Origin: CAZQSL01 sp964595945
GTDB taxonomy: Bacteria > UBP15 > UBA6099 > JAJRTR01
DNA length: 28,076 nt
Reading direction: 5' to 3'
Assembly (NCBI GenBank): GCA_964595945.1
Contig: CAZQSL010000043.1
Coordinates: 1-28,076 of the forward strand
In this document: positions 1 to 8,271 of the stretch, in pieces
How the letters are laid out: the number at the start of each line of letters is the position of its first letter
Position numbering within the stretch: the stretch's first letter is position 1
Notes under the pieces: generated by a model
The model's input: the letters and a program-made list of their open reading frames with translations, nothing else
Databases searched by the model: none
Told to the model about the DNA's origin: nothing
Translations under genes and position numbers: made by a program

Positions 1-2
1 TG

Positions 3-3000
3 GGTACTCCATCGTTCACGGTTTACGCCAACATAACGGGCGACGCCCAGATCGAAGCATGCTGCAAAGGCGTCTGTACTCACCAGTGCGCTCCCAACTG
101 CTCTTTCGACTGCGGGATATCCGAATTCACGGGCATCGCGGACCCCCGCATCATCCCCAATCCCACATGTATCCCCAACATCAACGACACATCGGGCGGC
201 ACGGCCCCCACTGTATGCGGCGGAAAACCCGGTAATCCGAAAGTCTACTATTATTTTGATTCGGACCTGGATACCAGACTTTCCGTGAACATGACATATA
301 ATTCCGAGAGCGGCTTGTTCGAGGCTGACATCCCCATCGCCGGTATATCGGTAGGCGAAGGGATTACCTACTATGTAGTCGCTTCTGACAATCGCGGAAA
401 CGTCGTCGCGGAAGTGCCGGACAAGGATACGGCCCCGTGCGGCTCACTCGAAACGTGGGACACGGCTTACCAGACCCCCGCCATCGACAACTGCAAATAT
501 GTCAACAGCGTCGACGGCTGCGGCGGCAACTTCATCACGAAAGACCCGGGCACACACACCTGCTATTCGAGTGATTATACGGTCAATGACCCCGTAAATG
601 ACGCGTGCGGCAAAACCGGTGGCCTTAACACGTCTAACAACATCGCCGACGTCCTCGGCATCGCCGTCGGCGCGGGCACCGGATACGCCAACCTCCCGGA
701 CACTCCCGTCGTCTGCGCCAGAATTGCGTTCGAGGCCCCGCCGCCGGATACAACCCCGTACGGCAGCAATATCAACGGCGACATTGACGCTTACATAATG
801 GTCTTTTTCAATCCCGACATCCCCGACCCGAACCCCGCGGACGTCTACATGCCCAACGCCTTCGCCATCACGTACATACCCGAAATCAAGACGATTAACG
901 AGGACTTCGTCGTCGCTCTCTGGAGCGGCGAGTGTATCACCAACCCCAATACTTCCACAGCCGACTACCTCAACAAATGCCCCCTGATCAAGGGCGATGA
1001 TGAGAATCTCGCGGTCGGCGTACACGGCAACGATCTCACGTTCATCGCGAAAAATCTCTTGCCGAATGGACAAACCATTCTTGGCGGTACATCCAACTCG
1101 TTCCGCGCCATAATCGCGACCGGAGGCATCGACGTTGCCGCGGAAACCCCCTTCTGGTTCGTCGATCTCTCTAACGGCATCGCGATGGTCAAAAACAATC
1201 ACTATGTGCCTAGTCATTTTCCCCCCGACCCCGCTTCAGCGCCGATCGTCCAAAAATCCCGATGCGTCTCCGGCGGCACGGAGTCGACAGGCACACAGTG
1301 CGCCCAGAGCGCTACGAAACCAGCGAGCAACACCTGCCGCACCTATCTCAACAAATCACCTGACTCGACATTTGCCACTGCTTATGTCGCTTATCACAGC
1401 ATGACCGACAGCGCCTTGGATGCAATAAAGCCTGAAAACGTGATCCGGACAATTACCGACGATCTGCATACAACACACATAATCGACCATGAAATAACCA
1501 CACTCGACGGCAAACCCCATTATTACTTCTTCACCGCTAAATACAGAGAGTTCGAAACCTCAACAAGGAACGCAACGAAATCCGTCTGCACCGTCGAAGA
1601 CTGGGAAGCTCCCGTGCCGCCCACCGGCATCGCCTGCGCGACCCCTGCCGGCAACGATGACCGCTGCGAGTGCGTATGGACGGCGGACACGATTGCCGAC
1701 CCGTCGATCAAGGGATTCAACCTCTACAATTCGGGCATACCGGTCAACTCCGTCCTCATCCCCTCGGTCAAAAATGTCATCTATCAATACAGCGAGACGC
1801 AGAAAAACCTCACGGTCGGACAGACACATCATTATGCCGTGACCACAGTCGACGCCGGCAACAACGAAACGTCGAAAACCCTCGAGAGCGTCAAGGCCGA
1901 CTGTATCGTGACCGACAGAAAGCCGCCTAACGCCGTCGCCCCGAGCGCCGGCCTCGTTACGGGCCAGCTCACAGCCAACATCACTTGGACCAATGATCCC
2001 GAATCCGAAGATGCCCAAAACTATTCCGTATACGAATGCAAAGTCACTATAGACACTGATACAGAATGTGTCACGGATACCGTCGGCTACTCGGCCATCG
2101 CTACCAACATACCCAGGACCGGCACGCTGAAGGCTTCGAAAACATACACGAATGAAGATACCATGTGCTACTGGGTCAAGGCCTGCGACGCCGCGGGCAA
2201 CTGCTCCGCCTTCACCACTGCCAAAACCAACAGAATCTGCTTTTTTGTCGGCGTCTTCATCTCATACACCCACCCCGACCACACCGCTTCCATCACCGCC
2301 ACGGCCCCCGAAACAGGCAAAACATGTATTGTCTCGTGGGAGCGCATCACATCTGACGAAGATGGACCCTTCGAAAATCCCAGCTTCCCGGACCCTCATG
2401 AACTCGTCGGTTACAAAGTCTACAGAAAAGCGCCTACCTTTGGCTCATGCGCTTCGACAACCTTTGACCCCACGTCGGAAGACCCGGTCTACAGCCCCGG
2501 ATTCGGCACATTGAAATACACGGACACCACGGACCTCCAGAACGGGGAAACATATTGTTACATGGTCTATGGCGTTGACGTGGGAGGCAACTTCTCAAGA
2601 GGCGGCAACAAACCCAATCCAGCATCATGTACCCCAGTCGATACTATGCCGCCGGAATTGCCGCTGATGGAGAGCATCGCAACGCGCGTGAACAACATGT
2701 GCTCACCTCACTGGCGGCCCGGCAGTGAGGACACCGCGTCCTACCACGTTTTTCGATGCGAAGGACTGCCACATCAGTGTGCCGGTTCCGCGTCTTTTTC
2801 TCCCGTTCACTATCCGGTCCAGAGAGCCGGCGGCTATTTATACATCAACGACGATTCTTCACAGACGGATATCTCCTATACATACTGTGTCGCGGCATCT
2901 GATACGTACGGCAACACCAATCCCATGCCACCGCCAGACGTGGCAGGGACTGTCAACTGCGGAGCGTGTTATCGCGAAGACATGCCGTTGCCTCCATCGA

Positions 3001-4055
3001 ATGTGCTGGTGTCAGAGATGGACGAATCGCTTGGGATACGTGTCTGGTTCAATAATTCGCCCGCAGAGTCCGGAGGCAGTTACTCCATTTATCTATGTAC
3101 GACAAAATCGTATGTACTTGCAGGATGTGTGGAAGTGCTTTCGGAACTGTCAGCCGCCACGCCGTACAACATGGATGCCGTGTCGATCTCCCCATCGAAA
3201 ATGCCAGAGTATGGCGAATACTATGTCGGGGTTATATACAGGGATGCGGCGGGAGGAACCTCCATACCTGCGTGGAGCAGCGGCGTGGTTTCGATCGCTG
3301 ATACCGATCCCTGCGATACCGGCTCAGATTGCCCATATAGTTACACATTCGATGGCGCATTTTTCAATACCGCAATCGTACGGTGTTCCTATGACCCTGA
3401 AAATTGCAAGACAGGGATATATAAAAAAGTGGCAGTACCGGTTTCCAATGTTTATATAGAACTCTTCGACACATCGACCCAGTCGGTAATCAAGTCGAAA
3501 AAAGCGGCGACTGACGGCACGGTTGGCCTACTCACTGCCAGCGCTGGTGAAATGTCAGGCAGGCAAAACATAATCCTGCGAGCAAAGTATCCGGCAAATA
3601 CCTATGCGCCGGCAGCTAAACGGCTGTGCAGCAATGCCGCGTCAATCAATAATCCGTCGCAAGATGACTGCTATGTCAATCTCACGCGCGAACACTCCCC
3701 CTCGCAAAGTTCGATAATGGTAACACCGTCGGAACTATTTTCTCCGGAAGGCGGGAATCTCGGCGGCGACGTGGGCAACGCCAACGGCGACAACGTGGTC
3801 AATATCCTCGATGTCGCAGCGATCAGACAGTCATTCCATACATCATACAATTCACCGTGTTACCGCGCGTGGGCTGACTTCAATCTGGATGGCGTCGTCA
3901 ATATTGAAGACTTGGTGGTTTTGAAAAAACACTTCCATACAACAATAGCAGATTCTGCTGCCGCCGTAGAATCTTCAGCCAAACTGACAAAGAAGAATAC
4001 TGACGACTTCGAGCCGCTCCCGGAATGCTGCAAAGACAAATCATGTGATAAATAG
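3..4055 (+). CDS. Large secreted cysteine-rich Fn3/dockerin protein (5' end outside window)
   Basis: The reading frame is open from the left edge, so the first ATG at 285 is internal and the true start lies outside the window; 1350 residues are visible. Fn3-like modules start near visible residues 539 (PPTGIAC), 640 (PPNAV), 884 (PELPL) and 997 (PPSNV), with repeated YxVxxxDxxGN strand motifs. A further Ig-like segment lies near 1144 (PVSNVYIELFDT). Residues about 1256-1315 form a type I dockerin with two calcium-loop/F-hand repeats, GDxVVNILDVAAIRQSF and DGVVNIEDLVVLKKHF. Cysteines are very frequent, which fits an exported, disulfide-bonded protein. Dockerins bind cohesins, so this is probably a surface or extracellular-complex component. 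No catalytic domain is recognisable in the visible part. The last 35 residues are polar and charged and end in a Cys-rich patch (ECCKDKSC). The dockerin call is firm; the role is inferred. Confidence 0.85.
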   Translation, partial: GTPSFTVYANITGDAQIEACCKGVCTHQCAPNCSFDCGISEFTGIADPRIIPNPTCIPNINDTSGGTAPTVCGGKPGNPKVYYYFDSDLDTRLSVNMTYNSESGLFEADIPIAGISVGEGITYYVVASDNRGNVVAEVPDKDTAPCGSLETWDTAYQTPAIDNCKYVNSVDGCGGNFITKDPGTHTCYSSDYTVNDPVNDACGKTGGLNTSNNIADVLGIAVGAGTGYANLPDTPVVCARIAFEAPPPDTTPYGSNINGDIDAYIMVFFNPDIPDPNPADVYMPNAFAITYIPEIKTINEDFVVALWSGECITNPNTSTADYLNKCPLIKGDDENLAVGVHGNDLTFIAKNLLPNGQTILGGTSNSFRAIIATGGIDVAAETPFWFVDLSNGIAMVKNNHYVPSHFPPDPASAPIVQKSRCVSGGTESTGTQCAQSATKPASNTCRTYLNKSPDSTFATAYVAYHSMTDSALDAIKPENVIRTITDDLHTTHIIDHEITTLDGKPHYYFFTAKYREFETSTRNATKSVCTVEDWEAPVPPTGIACATPAGNDDRCECVWTADTIADPSIKGFNLYNSGIPVNSVLIPSVKNVIYQYSETQKNLTVGQTHHYAVTTVDAGNNETSKTLESVKADCIVTDRKPPNAVAPSAGLVTGQLTANITWTNDPESEDAQNYSVYECKVTIDTDTECVTDTVGYSAIATNIPRTGTLKASKTYTNEDTMCYWVKACDAAGNCSAFTTAKTNRICFFVGVFISYTHPDHTASITATAPETGKTCIVSWERITSDEDGPFENPSFPDPHELVGYKVYRKAPTFGSCASTTFDPTSEDPVYSPGFGTLKYTDTTDLQNGETYCYMVYGVDVGGNFSRGGNKPNPASCTPVDTMPPELPLMESIATRVNNMCSPHWRPGSEDTASYHVFRCEGLPHQCAGSASFSPVHYPVQRAGGYLYINDDSSQTDISYTYCVAASDTYGNTNPMPPPDVAGTVNCGACYREDMPLPPSNVLVSEMDESLGIRVWFNNSPAESGGSYSIYLCTTKSYVLAGCVEVLSELSAATPYNMDAVSISPSKMPEYGEYYVGVIYRDAAGGTSIPAWSSGVVSIADTDPCDTGSDCPYSYTFDGAFFNTAIVRCSYDPENCKTGIYKKVAVPVSNVYIELFDTSTQSVIKSKKAATDGTVGLLTASAGEMSGRQNIILRAKYPANTYAPAAKRLCSNAASINNPSQDDCYVNLTREHSPSQSSIMVTPSELFSPEGGNLGGDVGNANGDNVVNILDVAAIRQSFHTSYNSPCYRAWADFNLDGVVNIEDLVVLKKHFHTTIADSAAAVESSAKLTKKNTDDFEPLPECCKDKSCDK

Positions 4056-4116
4056 CGCAGTCGCTGCGATGGGAACATCATAATGCCCGGTCTCCGTGAG
4101 TGTGCCAGAGCCGGAG

Positions 4117-4749
4117 TCAGATATTGTCGATAAGGCCAGTGGAAACGGCATATCGCGTGATGTCGGAAACATTTTTGAAGCCCCGTTTTTTCATCAGGCG
4201 GTTTCTGTGAGTCTTGACAGTGCTGTAGCTGATCGAAAGCGCGAGGGCAATTTCCTTGAGTGAACTGCCCCGCGCGAGCAGGAGCATTATTTCGTGTTCG
4301 CGGTCGGACAGCGCGTTGGACGTGTCGTCGTCGGCCGATGACTGGGAGGCATTCTGGTCATCAGCGGAAGGAGCGATGTATTTCGCGCCGGCCATGATCT
4401 TTCTGATGGCGAAGAGCAGTTCTTCGTAGGAATTCTGTTTTGGCAGAAACCCTGCCGCGCCGGCCTTGACAAACCGCATGGCGAAATCTTCGCGGTCGTA
4501 CATGGTGAGCACGAGGATTTTTGTGGCGGTTTTGCTGTCGTGCAGCAGTTGCACTACCTTGAAGCCGTCCATTTCCGGCATGTTGTAATCGAGAACAAGG
4601 ACATCCGGTTTGTGTTCGAGGCAGAGTTTGACCGCTTCACGGCCATTGGCGGCCTCGGCGACGACATCGATATCCGGCTCGGCATTCAGCATCCGGCACA
4701 GACCGGAACGGACGATCGCGTGATCGTCGGCGATTATTACAGTGATCAT
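4117..4749 (-). CDS. NarL/FixJ-family response regulator
   Basis: This 210-residue regulator has an N-terminal receiver (about 1-120) with all expected phosphorylation residues: acidic pair D8-D9, phosphoacceptor D54, T82 and K104. A LuxR-type helix-turn-helix follows at about 146-206 (LSDREHEIMLLLARG ... STVKTHRNRL). Receivers of this type are phosphorylated by HisKA_3 kinases and then bind DNA as dimers. Its ATG overlaps the stop codon of the upstream kinase gene as ATGA, so the two are translationally coupled and are almost certainly cognate. Target genes are unknown; the adjacent larA/AOR block is a reasonable candidate. The gene converges on the dockerin gene with about 60 bp between them. 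Confidence 0.93.
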   Translation of the reverse strand: MITVIIADDHAIVRSGLCRMLNAEPDIDVVAEAANGREAVKLCLEHKPDVLVLDYNMPEMDGFKVVQLLHDSKTATKILVLTMYDREDFAMRFVKAGAAGFLPKQNSYEELLFAIRKIMAGAKYIAPSADDQNASQSSADDDTSNALSDREHEIMLLLARGSSLKEIALALSISYSTVKTHRNRLMKKRGFKNVSDITRYAVSTGLIDNI

Positions 4750-6689
4750 TGTCGAGACTCCTGTAAAATATCATTGAGTGGCACAGTCAGCGTGATGGCC
4801 GTGCCGTTGCCGGGTGATGAGACTATGACGACATCGCCGGCGAATATCGCCGCTCTCTCCCGTATGCCGATAAGGCCGAGTCCGTCGGGATATAGTGTTC
4901 CGGGGTCGAACCCGATCCCGTTGTCGCGTATGATCATTTTCAGACATTCGCCGGTGGCTGTGATTTCGACGTCGATGGTGTCGGCCTGCGAGTGCCGTAT
5001 CGTGTTTGAGAGGCACTCCTGCAGGATACGGTAGACGTTGATGGCAGTCATGGGAGAGATATCGTTTTCGTCGGGAGAGCATGTAATATTTTCATTGATC
5101 GAGGCTTTCGTCTTTTTACGGAATTCGTCTATGAGTTGTTTTGCCGCAGCGGTGAATCCCATTTTATCGAGAATCGTAGGCCGCAGACCACGGCAGATAC
5201 ACTGGATTTCTTCGGTTACGCTCAGGGTGAGCTGGAGGAGATTCTGGAAAATATCTTCCTGCTCCGGTTGTGAAAACTGATCTTTCAGCCACCCGATCTC
5301 CAGACGCATGGCGACCATGAGCTGGCCGAGCGAATCGTGAAATTCGCGCGCTATGCGCGAGCGTTCCTCTTCGTGGGCAGTGATAATCCTTTGCGACAGC
5401 GCCCTAAGCTGCTCTTCTTTTTCGATGATCATGTTGAGGTGATTGCGGCGTCCGATCGCATTGCCGATAGTGTCGGCGACGAGGCGCATATAGTTCTCAT
5501 AGTCTTCGCAATAAGGTGTGTTTTCGCGCGAGACATCGAATCCGAGCAGTCCGCCGACATCGCCGGAAACCATGATCGGAGCCGCTATGATATGACGGTT
5601 GCTGTCGAGAGGAGCACCTTCGAGCGGTTTTCGCACGAACACGGTTCCAGTGGATTTCATCTCACAGAAAATGTGGCGGAGATAATCGGTGGTATGCTGG
5701 TCGCAGTCAGAGTCGGGGGATTTCTGGGCAGGGGTGCAGCAGATGCAGGACGCGGTGGAGCGTTTGTCGAATCCGTGTTCGAGGAATATCGAGCCGCGAT
5801 TGGCCCCGAGCATCCTGGTGAAATCTCGCAGGGCACCGCGTATCTGGGCCGAGTGATTGCCAATCGACACGAGATCGGCGGATATTCGCGAAATTGTGTG
5901 CTCGAATTCGATTTTTCGTTCGAGGGACTTTTTTGCATTGTGAATACTCGTGATATTTTCGAGTACGACAACAATATTTCCGACAGCGCCATCAGCCATG
6001 AAAACAGGTTCGACCCGTTTGCGCCATATTTCCTTTTTTCTGTCGGTGAATTCGACGGTGACGGGCGAACGCCCTTCGATGGCGATATCAGCTATGCACT
6101 CACGGCAGCGTGACATGTTGCCTTCGATCATGTGGTGGCATTTTTTGCCGATATATGAGTTCCGTTTGCCGTGATTTCGGAAGAGGGTATCGACGGCGGC
6201 CTTGTTGGCCCACATGACCTGCCGTGCAGGCGTCACGTAAAAGACCCGTTCGGAAATGGCATTGAGAATCGACCGTTTTTCATTTTCGCGCTGTATGATC
6301 CGAGTGAGGCGCGCGCGGAATTTTACTACATTTGACACAGTGATGGCGAGGTGGGTATCGAATGAAGAATCTGACGTGACGGGAATCACTATGTGATTGG
6401 GGCAGGCGAGCGAAGCGGCTTCGACGTGTTTGCGCTCTGCGACGAACAGTGGCGTGGTTTCCGGCTGGAGCCGGACGAGTTCGTCGGAAAACATCAGGGC
6501 ATCCATGTCGGTCATCGGGTATTTGATTACGGCGATATCAAAGGGAGTGCAATGGAAGTGGCGGACGGCCTCGGGGACACTTTCTGCATAATCGGCCCTG
6601 ATGCCGTGCTGATCGAGAATGCTCCCTATACGATGTGACAATTTTTGTCCGTTTCCGATAACAAGAGCCGAAAAACCGGATAGAGTCAT
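4746..6689 (-). CDS. Cytoplasmic PAS-GAF sensor histidine kinase (HisKA_3) with a degenerate receiver
   Basis: The ATG at 6689 is chosen because AGGGGA lies 8-9 nt upstream; an in-frame ATG at 6731 has no ribosome site. The 647-residue product has no membrane segment. Residues about 6-121 fold like a receiver but lack the active site: GN replaces the acidic pair, K56 sits at the phospho-Asp position, and the conserved Thr and Lys are gone. A PAS domain (about 136-248) carries C184, C195 and C198 in a CH...CxxC pattern. A GAF-like domain (about 264-416) has another cysteine group (C315, C317, C318, C329). The HisKA_3 motif EERSRIAREFHDSLGQ places the phospho-His at H451. The ATPase has its N box near N562, DNGIGFD at 589 and GLGLIGI at 603. 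It feeds the overlapping NarL regulator. The signal is unknown; the cysteines suggest redox or metal sensing (inference). Confidence 0.9.
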   Translation of the reverse strand: MTLSGFSALVIGNGQKLSHRIGSILDQHGIRADYAESVPEAVRHFHCTPFDIAVIKYPMTDMDALMFSDELVRLQPETTPLFVAERKHVEAASLACPNHIVIPVTSDSSFDTHLAITVSNVVKFRARLTRIIQRENEKRSILNAISERVFYVTPARQVMWANKAAVDTLFRNHGKRNSYIGKKCHHMIEGNMSRCRECIADIAIEGRSPVTVEFTDRKKEIWRKRVEPVFMADGAVGNIVVVLENITSIHNAKKSLERKIEFEHTISRISADLVSIGNHSAQIRGALRDFTRMLGANRGSIFLEHGFDKRSTASCICCTPAQKSPDSDCDQHTTDYLRHIFCEMKSTGTVFVRKPLEGAPLDSNRHIIAAPIMVSGDVGGLLGFDVSRENTPYCEDYENYMRLVADTIGNAIGRRNHLNMIIEKEEQLRALSQRIITAHEEERSRIAREFHDSLGQLMVAMRLEIGWLKDQFSQPEQEDIFQNLLQLTLSVTEEIQCICRGLRPTILDKMGFTAAAKQLIDEFRKKTKASINENITCSPDENDISPMTAINVYRILQECLSNTIRHSQADTIDVEITATGECLKMIIRDNGIGFDPGTLYPDGLGLIGIRERAAIFAGDVVIVSSPGNGTAITLTVPLNDILQESRQ

Positions 6690-6792
6690 ATCCGCATCCC
6701 CTTGATGCCCGTGTACGAGATGACATCGCATATATTACCGAACAGAATATCAACGTATTTGTTCCTGATCGACCCCTTGCGATCGGGTGATG

Positions 6793-6868
6793 TTTGAGAT
6801 GGGGTAACGTTTTTGAAGCCAAATCAAGTTGCGTCCATATTGACAAAAGCATGCTTCACCATCTCAAA
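6793..6868. repeat. Interrupted 16-bp inverted repeat upstream of the kinase gene
   Basis: The right arm GCTTCACCATCTCAAA (6853-6868) is fully complementary to two left-arm blocks, TTTGAGATGG (6793-6802) and TGAAGC (6814-6819). An 11-nt bulge separates those two blocks. The 33-nt loop contains the start of an internal palindrome, AAGCATGCTT (6848-6857). It sits in the 270-bp gap between the larA-like stop and the kinase start. It could be an mRNA leader structure, a transcript end for the larA block, or a pair of operator half sites. No T-run marks it clearly as a terminator, and no convincing -35/-10 pair was found nearby. Confidence 0.55.
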
Positions 6869-6959
6869 AACCCGGCATTCGCCATTCCCGCAAGAGGGGA
6901 TATAATGTAGTCGTTTTTTGGATTAGCTTGGCGGTATACAGCCCGGTATCACCAATCAT

Positions 6960-8237
6960 TCAGGACACTGAGGGGATGAGGTAGGGACCTTCAGGGATGA
7001 CCGCGGCAGTCATGGCGCAACCGTGCCTTGCGAGGCAGTATTCGATGGCTTCGCCTATATTTGCGACAGGTTTGGCGAGGGTGAGGTCGAGTTCGTCACG
7101 TGAAAGTCCTTCCGAGATCAGTAGAATATCCGCGTGACGTATGGCGTGGAGGAGTTTTTCCACCTGCCACTGGTCGGGGGTGAAGTTGTCGTCGCATGAT
7201 ATATGCCGTATGTATGCGTCGATGTCTCCGTTGGCCCTGAATGCCTTCAGACAGTCGATGAAGGTGTCGTTGCCCATGCCCTCGGAGCACTGCGAGGCGA
7301 TGACAACGGTCCCACCTTTTTTGACTATGCCGAGCGCGCCGACCATCCCTTTTATGGTCTGATAGAAAGTCTTGTCGAGTGGATACCCGGCAGATGATGT
7401 AAAAACCACATCGACTCTATTGCCCTGTACACAGTCGTAGCGGCGTGAAAACGCGATGCCTTCGAGATGCGCCTGTTCGACATCTCCGCAGAACACGCCA
7501 CAGATTTCACGCGCTCCGTTTATGACGACATTGGCCATGAAGTCGACGCCCGCCATACGCGCGATAGTGAGGAGTTCGTCGTGAAGGGGATTGCCGGAGA
7601 TTATGCAGTTGGCGGCGAGAGGTTCTTCCATAAATTTGGGGTGGTGAATGGAGCGTATTGACTTGATGGAGGCCACGCCGGGACATACAGCCTTGCGGCC
7701 GCCGCTGTATCCGGCCATGAAGTGGGGTTCGATAAGGCCGGTGATAATTTTGAGATCGGCGTCAAGATAAGTCGAGTCGATGAAAACTTCGGTGCCGCGG
7801 GCGGTAGTGCCGACGTATCTGTTTGTCATGTCGTCGAAGCAGTCGTGGTTGACAAAACGGAATCTCGAAGCGATGGCGGGCCCGAGAATCTCAGTGATTT
7901 CGTCGCCAAGATTGGGGCGGTGAGTGCCAGTGGCATTGAGGATGGAAATGTTGTCGGCAGATATGCCTGCGGAGGTAATCGCGTCGATGATTGGGGGGAG
8001 AAGGATGCGGTTGGGCACGGGCCTCGTGATGTCGTTGACGACGATACAGGCGGTGGATTTGCCTGCCGCGAGCCGTGAGAGGGGATGAGTGCCGATCGGC
8101 GAAGCGACAGCCGCCGCGACTGCAGCTGCGGGATCAGGGAGTCCCTGCATGAGCTCTTTTGTATATACCCTGCATGATATGTCGTCGGGCAGATATCCTT
8201 TTATATGGCCTTTACCGTAGGCGAGTTCGATTTTCAT
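6960..8237 (-). CDS. larA: LarA-family nickel-pincer-dependent racemase/epimerase (DUF2088)
   Basis: The start at 8237 has GGAG 5 nt upstream and follows the AOR stop by 34 nt, so the two are co-transcribed; 425 residues, the usual LarA size. All signature positions of Lactobacillus plantarum lactate racemase are present at a constant offset of two to three residues: DITR (D69, R72), GTH (H106), EPH (H172), GGRK (K182) and HHPKF (H198). In LarA the lysine covalently carries the nickel-pincer nucleotide and the histidines do proton transfer and nickel binding. The substrate is a 2-hydroxyacid or polyol; in this family it is often not lactate. No cofactor genes (larB, larC, larE) are in the window, so the cofactor must be made from genes elsewhere. 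The linked oxidoreductase and isomerase-like genes suggest a hydroxyacid from sugar breakdown (inference). Confidence 0.88.
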   Translation of the reverse strand: MKIELAYGKGHIKGYLPDDISCRVYTKELMQGLPDPAAAVAAAVASPIGTHPLSRLAAGKSTACIVVNDITRPVPNRILLPPIIDAITSAGISADNISILNATGTHRPNLGDEITEILGPAIASRFRFVNHDCFDDMTNRYVGTTARGTEVFIDSTYLDADLKIITGLIEPHFMAGYSGGRKAVCPGVASIKSIRSIHHPKFMEEPLAANCIISGNPLHDELLTIARMAGVDFMANVVINGAREICGVFCGDVEQAHLEGIAFSRRYDCVQGNRVDVVFTSSAGYPLDKTFYQTIKGMVGALGIVKKGGTVVIASQCSEGMGNDTFIDCLKAFRANGDIDAYIRHISCDDNFTPDQWQVEKLLHAIRHADILLISEGLSRDELDLTLAKPVANIGEAIEYCLARHGCAMTAAVIPEGPYLIPSVS

Positions 8238-8271
8238 AAATTCTCCGGTGGTATCTCTCCCGGCGGGAGTG

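Noticed and set aside
444..1217. Long minus-strand open frame opposite the dockerin gene
   Set aside because: It is antisense to a gene with clear domains, has arginine- and valine-rich composition typical of a complement frame, and resembles no family.
285..4055. ATG at 285 as the start of the dockerin gene
   Set aside because: The frame is open to the window edge with similar cysteine-rich sequence before it and no ribosome site at 285.
5337..6113. 258-codon plus-strand frame opposite the histidine kinase
   Set aside because: It lies fully within a kinase gene with confirmed motifs and has no family features.
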